Source: Streptomyces antimycoticus (GTDB lineage Bacteria; Actinomycetota; Actinomycetes; Streptomycetales; Streptomycetaceae). From it: a DNA stretch of 64,000 nucleotides. The position numbers were made by a program, and so were the translations under genes. Location: contig NZ_BJHV01000001.1 of assembly GCF_005405925.1 (NCBI RefSeq), forward strand, positions 3,658,001 to 3,722,000. Direction: 5' to 3'. Of this stretch, positions 45,351-56,055 are shown piece by piece (the stretch's first letter is position 1; every line of letters begins with the position of its first letter). Below the pieces are notes generated by a model. That model saw only the letters and a list, made by a program, of their open reading frames with translations. It searched no databases and was not told the origin of the DNA.

Positions 45351-48335
45351 TTACGGGAGGATCGGCGTCGGCTGGAAGGTCAGCGAGGCCGAGCCCGACG
45401 ACGGGCTCAGGCCCGGGGCGCCGCCGAAGGAGGCGGTGTAGGTCGAAGCGGTGAGGATGGTCGGCGGGACGGTCACATTGCTGAGCGTCGCCGTGCCGCT
45501 GGCGTTGGTGACCGCGCTGCCCAGCGCGATCGGGCCCAGCAGCGAGTTGGCGACGAAGGTGAGGGTCTGGCCGGAGACCGGGTTGTTCGACGCGTCCCTC
45601 AGCGTCGCGCTCAGGGTCGGGATGACCAGCGTGCCGTTGAACCGCAGACGGATGGTGGCCGGAGTGGCGGTCACGGTGGTCCCGGACGGCGCCGCGCCCA
45701 CGTTCTGGGTGATCGTCGGCGAGGTCGAAGGGCCGAAGCAGCCGTCGCCGCTGTAGGTGGCGGTGACCGTGTGCGCTCCGGTGGTGAGGGCGTTGGTGCT
45801 GGCCGTCGCCACGCCGGAGGCGTTGAGCGTGCCGGTGAGGGTGGGCCCGCCGCTGATCACGAAGGTGACGGTCCCGGTCGGTGTGCCCGTCGCAGGCGGC
45901 ACCGCGGCCACGGTGGCCGTGAAGGTCACGTTCTGACCGGGCGCGGACGGGTTCGGCGAGGAGGTGAGCGTGGTCGTGGTGGCCGCCTGGCCGATGGTGA
46001 CGGTGCCGGTGGCCGACGAGCCCGCGACGCCGGTGTTCCCCGCGTACGAAGCCGACACCGCATGCGCGCCGGCCGGGATGGCACTGGTCGTCACACACGC
46101 CTGACCATTTGCGTCGAGCGTCCCGGTCAGCGTCGGACCACCCGCGATCGTGAACGTCACCGTCCCGGTCGCGGTGCAGGTGCCGGGCGACGTCGGGGTC
46201 ACCTGCGCGCACAGGGTCACCGGCTGGCCGCACACCGGCGAGGCGGGCGTGATGGTCAGCGTGGTCGTGGACGCGGCCTGGCCGACGGTGATGGAACCGG
46301 TGGCCGACGAGCCCGCGACGCCGGTGTTCCCCGCGTACGAGACCGTCACCGCATGCGTGCCCACCGGAATGGCACTGGTCGTCACACACGCCTGACCATT
46401 TGCGTCGAGCGTCCCGGTCAGCGTCGGACCACCCGCGATCGTGAACGTCACCGTCCCGGTCGCGGTGCAGGTGCTGGGCGGCGTGACCGTCACCTGAGCA
46501 CACAAGGTCACCTGCTGGCCGCACACCGGTGAGGTGGGCAGGAAGGACAGCGTCGTGGTCGAGACGCCTTGGTTGACCGTGACGGACCCGGTGTCGGACG
46601 AGCCCGCGACGCCGGTGTCACCGGAGTAGGTGGCCGTCACCGCGTGGGGGCCGACCGGGATGCTGGTGGCCGTCACGCATGCCTGGCCGGTCGCGTCGAG
46701 GGGCGCGGTCAGGGTCGGACCACCCGCGATCGTGAAGGTGACCGTTCCGGTCGGGGTGCAGGTGCCGGGCGGTGTCGTGGTGACCTGGGCGCACAGGCTG
46801 ACCGTCTCGCCGCATGACACCGTGCTGGGCGTGATGGTCAGCACGGTCGTCGAGAACGCCTGGTTCACCGTGACGGAGCCGGTCCCCGTCGAGCCCGTGA
46901 CGCCCCCGTCGCCCGCATAGGTGGCGGTCACGGTGTTGGTGCCGACCGGGATGGCATTGGTGGTCACGCATGCCTGGCCGGTCGCGTCCAGCATGCCCGT
47001 CAGGGTCGGACCACCCGCGATCGTGAAGGTGACCGTGCCCGTCGGGATACAGGTGCTCGGCGGTGCGACGGTCACGTCCGCGCAGATGGTCACGGGCTCA
47101 CCGCAGACGGTCGGGCTGGGCGAGACGCTCACCGTGGTGGTCGACATGCCCTGACCCACGGTGAACGACGCCGAGCCGGTGGAGCTCCCGACACCCGTGT
47201 CGCCCGCATACGTGGCCGTCACGGTGTACGACCCCGCGGTCAGGTCGCTGGTGGTCACGCATGCCTGGCCGGTCGCGTCCAGCATGCCCGTCAGGACCGG
47301 ACCGCCGGTAATCGTGAAGGTGACCGTGCCCGTCGGGATACAGGTGCTCGGCGGCGTCGTGGTGACCTGGGCGCACAGGGTCACCTCCTCACCGCAGACC
47401 GGCGCGGCCGGGGACACCGTGACCGTCGTGGTCGAGGCTCCCTGGCCGACCGTGACCGTTCCGGTGCCGGTCGAGCCCGCGACATCCCCGTTGCCGTTGT
47501 AGGTGGCCGTCACGGTGTGCGTCCCCGCCGGGATGTCGCCGGCCGACACGCACGCCTGGCCAGTCGCGTCGATCGCGGCGACGACCGTCGGAACACCGTC
47601 GACGGCGAACGTCACCGTGCCCGTCGGGGTACAGGTGCCGGGCGGCGTCGTGGTGACCTGGGCGCACAGGGTCACCTCCTCACCGCAGACCGGCGCGGCC
47701 GGGGACACGGTGAGGGTCGTGGTCGAGTCGGCCGGGTTGACGGTGAGCGGCGTCAAGGGCGAGTTGGAAGCGGCGAAGTTGGTGTCGCCGTTGTAGAACG
47801 CGGCGACCTGGTGCGTGCCGACGCTCAGGGCGGGGACGGTGACGGAGGCGTTCCCGGCGGCGTCGAGGGCCCCGGTCATCGTGGGCCCGTCCGCGCTGAC
47901 GATGAAGGTGACCGTACCGGTGGGTGTGCCGTCGCCCGGGGACACCGCCGCCACATTGACGGTCAGTGTCACGCTCTCCCCGCAGACGGGCGCGGGTGGA
48001 ACGAAGGTGACGGTGGTGGTGGTCGCCGACTGGTTGACCAGCTGGATGGTCGTGCCGGACGAATTGTCGCTCGGGTCGGTGGAGTTGACGAAGGTCGCCG
48101 TGACCACATGGGGGCCGGCGGCCAGTGGTGTGGAGTCGGTCACGCTGGCCATACCGGAATCGGTCCCGGTGGCGGCGAGCGTCACGGGGCCGATGGTCGG
48201 GCCACCGGCGATGGTGAAGGTCACGTCTCCGAACGGAGGAGTCCCGGCGGTGATGCCGGTGACGGTGGCGGTGTAGGTGACGGTTTGACCGAAGACGGAG
48301 GGATTCGGCGTGGAGGTCACCACAGTGGTGGACAT
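45351..48335 (-). CDS. Large Ig-like repeat protein without signal peptide
   Basis: 994 residues made of about ten Ig-like (bacterial Big/BID-type) domains of ~95 residues. Domains 3-8 are near-copies, each with PVCGEEVTLCAQVTTTPP, TCTPTGTVTFTIAGGP and GQACVTTSAIPVGTHAVTAT-type strands and four conserved Cys, a pattern pointing to an oxidising environment. The first and last two domains lack these Cys. ATG 48335 (MSTTVVTSTPNPSVFGQTVT) has no signal peptide, membrane segment or sorting motif; the frame upstream to 48434 adds none. DNA repeats are nearly identical between domains, so copy number may vary. Adhesin- or matrix-like role inferred. Confidence 0.87.
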   Translation of the reverse strand: MSTTVVTSTPNPSVFGQTVTYTATVTGITAGTPPFGDVTFTIAGGPTIGPVTLAATGTDSGMASVTDSTPLAAGPHVVTATFVNSTDPSDNSSGTTIQLVNQSATTTTVTFVPPAPVCGESVTLTVNVAAVSPGDGTPTGTVTFIVSADGPTMTGALDAAGNASVTVPALSVGTHQVAAFYNGDTNFAASNSPLTPLTVNPADSTTTLTVSPAAPVCGEEVTLCAQVTTTPPGTCTPTGTVTFAVDGVPTVVAAIDATGQACVSAGDIPAGTHTVTATYNGNGDVAGSTGTGTVTVGQGASTTTVTVSPAAPVCGEEVTLCAQVTTTPPSTCIPTGTVTFTITGGPVLTGMLDATGQACVTTSDLTAGSYTVTATYAGDTGVGSSTGSASFTVGQGMSTTTVSVSPSPTVCGEPVTICADVTVAPPSTCIPTGTVTFTIAGGPTLTGMLDATGQACVTTNAIPVGTNTVTATYAGDGGVTGSTGTGSVTVNQAFSTTVLTITPSTVSCGETVSLCAQVTTTPPGTCTPTGTVTFTIAGGPTLTAPLDATGQACVTATSIPVGPHAVTATYSGDTGVAGSSDTGSVTVNQGVSTTTLSFLPTSPVCGQQVTLCAQVTVTPPSTCTATGTVTFTIAGGPTLTGTLDANGQACVTTSAIPVGTHAVTVSYAGNTGVAGSSATGSITVGQAASTTTLTITPASPVCGQPVTLCAQVTPTSPGTCTATGTVTFTIAGGPTLTGTLDANGQACVTTSAIPAGAHAVSASYAGNTGVAGSSATGTVTIGQAATTTTLTSSPNPSAPGQNVTFTATVAAVPPATGTPTGTVTFVISGGPTLTGTLNASGVATASTNALTTGAHTVTATYSGDGCFGPSTSPTITQNVGAAPSGTTVTATPATIRLRFNGTLVIPTLSATLRDASNNPVSGQTLTFVANSLLGPIALGSAVTNASGTATLSNVTVPPTILTASTYTASFGGAPGLSPSSGSASLTFQPTPILP

Positions 48336-48689
48336 GGAAGCGGCCCGCCCTTTCCTGATCTCAGGGGGATGAGCCGCCCGGCTCCGCGCTGCGCATGCCA
48401 CGCGGAGCCATGGCCTCTGCGCGGGGGTGCCCATACGGCCGACCTGTCTACGTCAGGCAAGACAAGTCGACTGTCCCCCGACAGAGGTATGGGCGACCCA
48501 CCAGTCGGTATCTGCAAGTAAGCGGGTGCCTACGCCAGATGGGCCAGGGAGCGGACGGCTATTCCACTCGTATGGCGCAGCGCGGCCCGCGCGTTGCCGA
48601 TGCGCTGGCGCGGCGGCCCGCTGTCGCACAGGCGGTGCCGCACCCCGGCGCGTGCCGCGGGAGCGCGGCGCTGCGGGCTGCGGGCTGCG

Positions 48690-48770
48690 CGGCATGACCG
48701 CGCGGCCCCGGTTTCGCGGCATGACGGCACGAACCCGGTTTCACGGCAGGACGGCGCGGCCCCGCCCACG
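48690..48770. repeat. 27-bp repeat, three diverged copies
   Basis: Units starting CGGCATGACCGCGCGGCCCC, CGGCATGACGGCACGAACCC and CGGCAGGACGGCGCGGCCCC at 48690, 48717 and 48744, each 27 bases long, in the gap between the Ig-repeat gene and the CNNM/CBS gene (48336-48817). The rest of that 482-base gap shows nothing recognisable except the hairpin at 48757-48787. Confidence 0.8.
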
Positions 48771-48787
48771 GGGTGTGGACGGGGCCG
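48757..48787 (-). terminator. Hairpin after the CNNM/CBS gene
   Basis: CGGCCCCG (48757-48764) pairs with CGGGGCCG (48780-48787) across a 15-base loop, 30 bases beyond the stop at 48818 on the minus strand. A plausible terminator for the ybeY operon; no T tract. Confidence 0.55.
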
Positions 48788-48817
48788 TATCACGGGCGCG
48801 CGAGGGCTGTTGCCGGG

Positions 48818-50128
48818 CTACTCCGGCTCGGCCGCGGCGGTCTCGCGGACCGGCTCGACCAGCACCGTGACAATGCGGTTGCGGCGGCCCGCCGGGGACT
48901 CGGCGGTCAGCCGCAGCGCCTTGAGCGCGGGGTCGATGCCGCCCTCGGGGACGTCGACCTGGGCCGTGGCGCCCGCGATCGGCACCCGGCCCAGCGCCTT
49001 GGCGAGCAGCCCGCCCACCGTCTCGACGTCCTCGTCCTCCAGATCCGTGCCGTACAGCTCGCCCAGGTCGCCGAGGGCGAGCCGGGCGGTCACCCGGTGG
49101 GTGCCGTCGCCGAGGTCCTCGATGGGCGGCAGCTCGCGGTCGTACTCATCGGTGATCTCGCCGACGATCTCCTCGAGGATGTCCTCGATGGTGACGATGC
49201 CGGCCGTGCCGCCGTACTCGTCGATCACGACGGCGACGTGGTTGCGCTCCTGCTGCATCTCGCGCAGCAGATCGCCCGCGTTCTTGGTGTCCGGGACGAA
49301 GGTGGCGGGCCGCATCGCGGTGGAGACCAGCTCGGTCTCGGCCTCGCGGTTGATATGCGTCTTACGGACAAGATCCTTGAGGTAGACGACCCCCACGATG
49401 TCGTCCTCGTTCTCCCCGGTGACCGGGATCCGGGAGAAGCCGGAGCGCAGGGCGAGGGTGAGGGCCTGCCGGATGGTCTTGAAGCGCTCGATGACCACCA
49501 GGTCGGTGCGCGGCACCATCACCTCGCGCACGAGGGTGTCGCCGAGCTCGAAGACGGAGTGGACCATGCGCCGCTCCTCGTCCTCGATCAGCGACTCCTG
49601 CTCGGCGAGGTCCACCAGGGCGCGCAGCTCGGCCTCGGAGGCGAACGGGCCCTTACGGAATCCCTTGCCGGGCGTGAGCGCGTTACCGAGGAGGATCAGC
49701 AGCGGCGGGATGGGGCCCATGACCCGGGCCAGCGGGATCAGCACATAGGCGGCGACGGTCGCGGTGTTGAGCGGATGCTGGGCGCCGATGGTGCGCGGGG
49801 AGACGCCGACGGCCACATATGACACCAGGACCATCACGCCGATCGCGACGGTCAGCGCCTTCCACGTCTCGTCGAACTCGCGCAGACTCGCGAACGTGAC
49901 GACCGCGCCCGCCGCGACCTCGCAGGCGACCCTGACCAGCAGCGCCACATTGAGATAGCGGGTGGGGTCCTCGGCGACGAGCATCAGCTTGGCGCTGCCC
50001 CGGCGCCCGGAGCGCACGGCCTCCTCGGCCCGGAACCGGGTGGTGCGGGCGAGACCGGCCTCCGCGCAGGCCGCCAACCAGGCCACCACGACCAGCAGGA
50101 CGGTCGCGGTGACGAGCTGGGCGCTCAT
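48818..50128 (-). CDS. CNNM/CorC-type membrane protein with CBS pair
   Basis: 436 residues (hemolysin-family label). N-terminal DUF21/CNNM membrane domain with helices at about 5-20, 60-80, 90-110 and 125-150 (ending [20 protein letters not shown]), then two CBS domains ([60 protein letters not shown]) and a C-terminal transporter-associated domain ([20 protein letters not shown]). Relatives move Mg or other divalent cations. The ATG overlaps the ybeY stop by four bases; phoH and ybeY precede it, the conserved rRNA-maturation neighbourhood. Confidence 0.94.
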   Translation of the reverse strand: MSAQLVTATVLLVVVAWLAACAEAGLARTTRFRAEEAVRSGRRGSAKLMLVAEDPTRYLNVALLVRVACEVAAGAVVTFASLREFDETWKALTVAIGVMVLVSYVAVGVSPRTIGAQHPLNTATVAAYVLIPLARVMGPIPPLLILLGNALTPGKGFRKGPFASEAELRALVDLAEQESLIEDEERRMVHSVFELGDTLVREVMVPRTDLVVIERFKTIRQALTLALRSGFSRIPVTGENEDDIVGVVYLKDLVRKTHINREAETELVSTAMRPATFVPDTKNAGDLLREMQQERNHVAVVIDEYGGTAGIVTIEDILEEIVGEITDEYDRELPPIEDLGDGTHRVTARLALGDLGELYGTDLEDEDVETVGGLLAKALGRVPIAGATAQVDVPEGGIDPALKALRLTAESPAGRRNRIVTVLVEPVRETAAAEPE

Positions 50129-50622
50129 CGGACGGTGGGGGCCGGGGAGGGGCCGGTCACGCCCTGCTCCGCGCGCCAGCCGTCGATGATGGCGGCCTGC
50201 AGGCCGAACATCTCGGCGCGCTCGTCCGCCTCCTCGTGGTCATAGCCGAGGAGGTGGAGGACGCCGTGGACGGTGAGCAGCTGCAGCTCCTCGTCCATGG
50301 AGTGCCCGGTCGGCGCCTCCTCCCCCTGCTTCCTGGCCACTTCGGGGCAGAGCACGATGTCCCCGAGGAGGCCCTGCGGGGGCTCCTCGTCGTCCTTGGC
50401 CGGCGGGCGCAGCTCGTCCATCGGGAAGGACATGACATCGGTCGGCCCCGGCAGGTCCATCCACTGGATGTGCAGCTGCTCCATGGCGTCGGCGTCGACG
50501 ACGATCACCGAGAGCTCGGAGAGCGGGTGGATACGCATCCGGGCCAGCGCGTAGCGGGCGACGTCGAGCACAGCCCGCTCGTCGATATCGGTCCCGGACT
50601 CGTTGTTGACGTCGATCGCCAT
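50125..50622 (-). CDS. ybeY: Endoribonuclease YbeY
   Basis: Zinc-dependent RNase that matures the 3' end of 16S rRNA and takes part in ribosome quality control. 165 residues with the signature [20 protein letters not shown] (three His metal ligands), and [31 protein letters not shown]. phoH is 12 bases upstream and the CNNM/CBS gene overlaps the end. ATG 50622. Confidence 0.96.
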   Translation of the reverse strand: MAIDVNNESGTDIDERAVLDVARYALARMRIHPLSELSVIVVDADAMEQLHIQWMDLPGPTDVMSFPMDELRPPAKDDEEPPQGLLGDIVLCPEVARKQGEEAPTGHSMDEELQLLTVHGVLHLLGYDHEEADERAEMFGLQAAIIDGWRAEQGVTGPSPAPTVR

Positions 50623-50634
50623 GGGGGTTCGTGG

Positions 50635-51638
<1,004 letters not shown>

Positions 51639-51820
51639 GGGCCGGCTCTCTGGCCTGCTTCTACCTCCTGGCACAAGGGTTCTCGCCGCTCGACAACCTT
51701 GGCTACAAGGGTACGACGGAGCACCGACAAGACCCGAGCACTTTTACTCCTCATCCACTCATCACCTCACCCACCTGGGGCTCCCGCGCCCCGGCCGCCC
51801 CAGGGCCCGGGGCCTCGGTG

Positions 51821-52933
51821 CTACGCCTGGCGGAAACCGATCGTCGGAACGGCCCGGCGCAGCGGCCAGGGGCGGGCGGCGGCCGGGAGCAGACGGTCGA
51901 GGAAGGCGTAGCGGCGCAGCGCGCGGCCGGGCTGGTCGTCGTAGGAGCGGGCGTGCTGCCACCAGGCGGCGATCTCGACCCAGCCGGGCGCGGACAGCGA
52001 GCCGCCGAACTCCTGCACCGACAGGGCAGCGGTCAGCCCGGCGAAGGCCAGCCGGTCGGCGAGCGGCCAGTCGGCGAGCGTGCCGGTGACGAAACCGGCG
52101 ACGAACACGTCCCCGGCGCCGGTCGGGTCCAGCGCCTCCACGGAGATCGCGGGCACCTCGGCGGTCTCGCCGGTGCGGCCGTCGACCGCGTACGCCCCCT
52201 CGGAGCCGAGCGTGACGACGGCGAGCGGGACCAGGTCGGCGAGGGCCCGGGCGGCGGCGCGCGGGCAGTCGGTGCGGGTGTAGCGCATCGCCTCCTCGGC
52301 ATTGGGCAGGAACGCCTCGCAGTGCTCCAGCTCGGCGAGGTCGGCCGGATCCCAGCGGCCGGTGTCGTCCCAGCCGACGTCGGCGAAGACCCTGCTGCCG
52401 CGGCGGGCGGCCTCGGCGACCCACTCCTGGCCGCGGCCGGGCACCAGGGAGGCCACGGCGGCCCGGGCCGGAGGCGGGCAGCTGGGCGCGGGCTCCTCGG
52501 GCGGCGGGGCCTCATGGCCGTGGGAGACCATGGTCCGCTCGCCCTCGTAGGCCATCGAGACGGTCACCGGGGAGTGCCAGCCGGGGATCGTGCGGGAGAG
52601 CGAGAGATCGATGCCCTCGCCTCGGTCCAGGGCGTCCTGGCAGTAGTCCCCGTAGTGGTCGTCGCCGAAGGCGGCGGCGAGCGAGGTGCGCAGGCCGAGC
52701 CGGGCCAGGGCGGTGGCCATATTGGCGACGCCGCCGGGGCTCGACCCCATGCCGCGGGCCCAGGACTCGGTGCCGCGGACGGGGGCGGTGTCCAGACCGG
52801 TGAAGATGATGTCGAGGAAGACGGTGCCGGTGAGATAGACGTCGCACGCCGGGTCACCGGGCCGGCGAACGGCCTCGAGCGGGTCGAGCAGGGGGTAACC
52901 CGCTGTGAGCTTGTCGCCGTTGTGTGTCGTCAC
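51821..52933 (-). CDS. PfkB-family carbohydrate kinase
   Basis: 370-residue ribokinase-like sugar kinase. N-terminal VYLTGTVFLDIIFTGLDTAP, the Gly-rich GMGSSPGGVANMATALARLG substrate-side motif, and the C-terminal LDPTGAGDVFVAGFVTGTLA with the catalytic Asp. Substrate cannot be told from sequence. GTG 52933 is chosen, with GGGAG six bases upstream; the frame runs open to 53035. It lies between phoH and rnz on the same strand; the 182-base gap to phoH and the 186-base gap to rnz hold no gene. Confidence 0.92.
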   Translation of the reverse strand: MTTHNGDKLTAGYPLLDPLEAVRRPGDPACDVYLTGTVFLDIIFTGLDTAPVRGTESWARGMGSSPGGVANMATALARLGLRTSLAAAFGDDHYGDYCQDALDRGEGIDLSLSRTIPGWHSPVTVSMAYEGERTMVSHGHEAPPPEEPAPSCPPPARAAVASLVPGRGQEWVAEAARRGSRVFADVGWDDTGRWDPADLAELEHCEAFLPNAEEAMRYTRTDCPRAAARALADLVPLAVVTLGSEGAYAVDGRTGETAEVPAISVEALDPTGAGDVFVAGFVTGTLADWPLADRLAFAGLTAALSVQEFGGSLSAPGWVEIAAWWQHARSYDDQPGRALRRYAFLDRLLPAAARPWPLRRAVPTIGFRQA

Positions 52934-53119
52934 CGCGCTCTCCCAGGTCTGACCGGTCCGCCTCCGTCGTCGGATGCGGGTGCGGACAGTGTGCACGATG
53001 GGACGGACAACGGGCCGGGGACCGGCAGGCGTCACCCCTTCGGGGCGACCGCCGTCTCCACGAGCCGCGGCGCGGGAATCATCGTCCCCGCGGGGCCCGT
53101 ACGCCCCGTTGCGGGGCCC

Positions 53120-54039
53120 TCAGCGCCGTTTGGGCAGCGCCACCGTCATCAGGTCCTCGGCGACCGTGAGCTCCCCTCGAACCCCGCCGCCCGCGCCTGG
53201 CGCTCGAAGTCGGACGGATCGCCGTAACGCTGCGAGAAGTGCGTCAGCACCAGATGCCGCACCCCCGCCCCGGCCGCGACCCGGGCCGCCTGCCCGGCGG
53301 TCAGATGCCCGTACTCGACGGCCAGCGCCTCCTCCTCGTCCAGGAAGGTCGACTCGATGACCAGCAGATCGCACCCCTGCGCCAGCGCGAAGACGCCGTC
53401 GCACAGCCGGGTGTCCATGATGAACGCGAAGCGCTGCCCCCGGCGCACCTCGCTGACCTCTTCGAGCGTGACCGTACGCCCCCCGATCTCCAGCGCCCGC
53501 TCCCGCTGCAGCCGACCGATGTCCGGGCCGCGGACGCCGAGCGCGGCGAGCCGCTCGGGCAGCATCCTGCGGCCGTCCGCTCCGATCAGGCGATAGCCGT
53601 AGGACTCGACGGGGTGCGAGAGCCGGGCCGCCTCCAGGGTGTACGCGGGGGTGCGGGCCAGCACCGCGCCGTCACCGGCGACCGGCTCCTCGGTCAGCGC
53701 CACCGTCTCGCGGTAGGCGGTCGCGTACCGCAGCCGCTCGAAGAACCGCTGTCCGCTCGCCGGGTAGTGGGCGGTCACCCGGTGCGGCACCCGGTCGAGG
53801 TTGATCCGCTGGATCACCCCCGCCAGGCCCAGCGAGTGATCCCCGTGGAAGTGCGTGACGCAGATCCGGTCGATGTCATGGGCGGCGACCCCGGCCCGCA
53901 GCATCTGGCGCTGGGTGCCCTCGCCGGGGTCGAACAGCAGGCCCTCGCCGTCCCAGCGCAGCAGATAGCCGTTGTGGTTGCGGTGCCGGGTCGGCACCTG
54001 GCTGGCGGTGCCGAGGACGATCAGTTCCCGTGCGGACAA
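53120..54039 (-). CDS. rnz: Ribonuclease Z (one-base frameshift)
   Basis: tRNA 3'-end processing endonuclease of the metallo-beta-lactamase fold; 306 residues when repaired. Metal motif [20 protein letters not shown], later His/Asp sites in [29 protein letters not shown] and [20 protein letters not shown]. The frame as given ends in junk after [10 protein letters not shown]; one more C in 53173-53176 gives [20 protein letters not shown] then KRR and a stop at 53120. ATG 54039, three bases after the HIT gene stop. Confidence 0.93.
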
Positions 54040-54042
54040 GGG

Positions 54043-54402
54043 TTATCCGGGGGGCCAGTTGAGCCCGCGGCCGCCCAGGACGTGGGCATGGGCGTGGAAG
54101 ACGGTCTGACCCGCGCCGGAGCCGGTGTTGAACACCACGCGGTAGCCCGTCTCGACGAGCTTCTCATCGACGGCTACCGCGCCCGTCTCGCCCAGCACAT
54201 CCGCGGCGACCTGCGGTTCGGCCGCCGCGAGGGAGGCCGCGTCCGGGTAGTGCACCTTGGGGATCACCAGGATGTGCGTGGGTGCCTGGGGGTTTATGTC
54301 GCGGAAGGCGACGGTGGTGTCCGTCTCGCGGACGACGGTGGCCGGCACCTCCCCCGAGACAATCTTGCAGAACAGGCAGTCGGCCTGCGGTTCTCCCGCC
54401 AC
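54043..54402 (-). CDS. HIT-family protein (HinT-like)
   Basis: 119-residue purine nucleoside phosphoramidase-type protein. Features: CLFCKIVSGEVPATVVRETD at the start, PQAPTHILVIPKVHYPDAAS, and the His triad GQTVFHAHAHVLGGRGLNWP near the end. GTG 54402 is preferred because AAGGAG lies six bases upstream and related proteins begin AGEP; the frame is open to 54429. rnz follows after 3 bases. Confidence 0.94.
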   Translation of the reverse strand: MAGEPQADCLFCKIVSGEVPATVVRETDTTVAFRDINPQAPTHILVIPKVHYPDAASLAAAEPQVAADVLGETGAVAVDEKLVETGYRVVFNTGSGAGQTVFHAHAHVLGGRGLNWPPG

Positions 54403-54479
54403 CGGTGGCTCCTTACGGATCGTCGGCACATACGGTCCGGATGGTACCGGGAGCCCCTGCCGGCGGGAGAGATCGCGGC

Positions 54480-55190
54480 CTATTCGCCCTGACCGCCGCC
54501 CTCGGTATCGCCCTTACCGGCGCTTTCCCCGGTGTCGGCCTGCCCGGCGCCGCCCTCGGTGGTCGGGTGGTCCCAGGAGTGGCTACGGGTCGGCTGGGGG
54601 TTCTCGGTGCTCGGGCGGTCCCACGGGTGACTACGGGTCGGCTGGGGGGCCTCGGTGGTCCGGTGGTCCCACGGGTGACTACGCGTCGGCTGCGGGCTGT
54701 CCGTGCTCGGGCGGTCCCTCGAGTGACTGAAGGTCGGCCGGGGGCTGTCGGTGTCCGGGCCGCCGCCCTGGCACTCCCCGATCACCTGCGCCTCGAAGAC
54801 CTTCCGGCCGTCCACCTCGCCGGTCACATCGCCCCGCACGCAGTGGTCCGCCCGTACGTAGGTCACCCGGCCCTTGATCCTGATGTCCTTGTCGTTGTCG
54901 GTCCTGCCGTGGCAGTCCACCCGTGCGTCGGTCTCCCCGGACCGCTCGCTCCGCGAGGGCGGAGCACCGGCCGTATGGCCGTTCTTGAACTCGGCGTTGC
55001 AGCTCATCCAGCGGACGCCGACACCGCCCCGCTCCAGCGCCTCCGTGACGACCTGGTCCGTGGTGATCGCGACCGTCACGGAGCTGATGCCGCCGCCCGT
55101 CGGCTCACACGCCGTCACCGCGACCGCCGCGCCGACCGCCGCGACGGACAAGAGCGCCCGTCCCCGTCTTGCCTGACTCAAAACCCCCAT
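54480..55190 (-). CDS. Lipoprotein with C-terminal 16-residue repeats
   Basis: 236-residue predicted lipoprotein: signal ARRGRALLSVAAVGAAVAVT-AC with the lipid-carrying Cys in VTACEPTGGG. The mature domain has a Cys pattern (SCNAEF, DCHGRT, HCVRGD, GECQGG) suggesting disulphides. The tail has three to four repeats of about 16 residues around PQPTRSHPWDHRTTE, encoded by near-identical 48-bp DNA units (about 54560-54740), then a Gly/Glu-rich end. No family recognised. ATG 55190. It sits between rsmE and the HIT gene on the same strand. Confidence 0.82.
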   Translation of the reverse strand: MGVLSQARRGRALLSVAAVGAAVAVTACEPTGGGISSVTVAITTDQVVTEALERGGVGVRWMSCNAEFKNGHTAGAPPSRSERSGETDARVDCHGRTDNDKDIRIKGRVTYVRADHCVRGDVTGEVDGRKVFEAQVIGECQGGGPDTDSPRPTFSHSRDRPSTDSPQPTRSHPWDHRTTEAPQPTRSHPWDRPSTENPQPTRSHSWDHPTTEGGAGQADTGESAGKGDTEGGGQGE

Positions 55191-55289
55191 AGGGGATAGG
55201 TTCCCATCGGCCGACGCGTATCGGAAGGCCGTCCTCGGCCAGGTACGGGCGCACGGAAGCGCGAAGAGGCCCCAGAGGGTTCTCATCCC

Positions 55290-55312
55290 AGAGGGCCTCA
55301 GATGGGCCCTCT
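55290..55312 (-). terminator. Hairpin at the rsmE stop
   Basis: AGAGGGCC (55290-55297) pairs with GGCCCTCT (55305-55312) over a 7-base loop, overlapping the rsmE TGA. It fits a terminator between rsmE and the lipoprotein gene downstream on the minus strand. Confidence 0.65.
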
Positions 55313-56055
55313 CATCCCCAGCGGCCGGTGCGGCCGAGCAGCAGCGCGGCGGCCGCCGTTCCGGCCGTGGAGGTGCGCAGCACACTCGGGCCCAGCCGGT
55401 ACGGCCGCGCGCCCGCCTCGGCGAAGGCCGCCAACTCCTCGGGGGACACGCCCCCTTCGGGCCCGACGACCAGCACGATCTCGCCACTCGCGGGCAGTTG
55501 GGCCGTCGCGAGCGGTTCGCCCCCCTCCTCGTGGAGCACGGCCGCGAACGCGGCTTCGGCGAGAAGCCGCGCCACCTGTTTGGTCGTCATCGCGTCCGTG
55601 ACCTCGGGGAAGGTCAGCCGACGGGACTGCTTGCCCGCCTCGCGCGCGGTCGACCGCCACTTGCCGAGCGCCTTGAGGCCGCGCTCGCCCTTCCACTGGG
55701 TGATGCAGCGGGACGCCGACCACGGAACGACGGCGTCCACGCCGGTCTCCGTCATGGTCTCCACCGCCAGCTCGCCCCGGTCGCCCTTGGGCAGCGCCTG
55801 GACGACGGTGATCCTCGGGTCCGGGGCCGCCTCCTGGCGCACCTCGTCCACCGCGATCTGCAGCCGGTCCTTGCCCTCGACGGCCGCCACGGTGCCCTGG
55901 ACGCCCATGCCGTGGCCGTCCGTCAGCACCACGGGCTCACCGACGCGCAGCCGCCTTACGGACACCGCGTGGCGCCCCTCCGGGCCCTCCAGCCAGACCC
56001 GGGCCCCCGCGGCCGCACCCGCCAGGGAGTCGGCCACGAACACCGGGGCGGTCAC
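55312..56055 (-). CDS. rsmE: 16S rRNA m3U1498 methyltransferase
   Basis: SPOUT-class methyltransferase that modifies U1498 of 16S rRNA. 247 residues: N-terminal PUA-like part (VFVADSLAGAAAGARVWLEG, EGRHAVSVRRLRVGEPVVLT), then the knot with LPKGDRGELAVETMTETGVD, WSASRCITQWKGERGLKALG, and the SAM-binding LVVGPEGGVSPEELAAFAEA then YRLGPSVLRTSTAGTAAAAL. GTG 56055 overlaps the stop of the upstream monooxygenase gene by four bases. Confidence 0.95.
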   Translation of the reverse strand: MTAPVFVADSLAGAAAGARVWLEGPEGRHAVSVRRLRVGEPVVLTDGHGMGVQGTVAAVEGKDRLQIAVDEVRQEAAPDPRITVVQALPKGDRGELAVETMTETGVDAVVPWSASRCITQWKGERGLKALGKWRSTAREAGKQSRRLTFPEVTDAMTTKQVARLLAEAAFAAVLHEEGGEPLATAQLPASGEIVLVVGPEGGVSPEELAAFAEAGARPYRLGPSVLRTSTAGTAAAALLLGRTGRWG

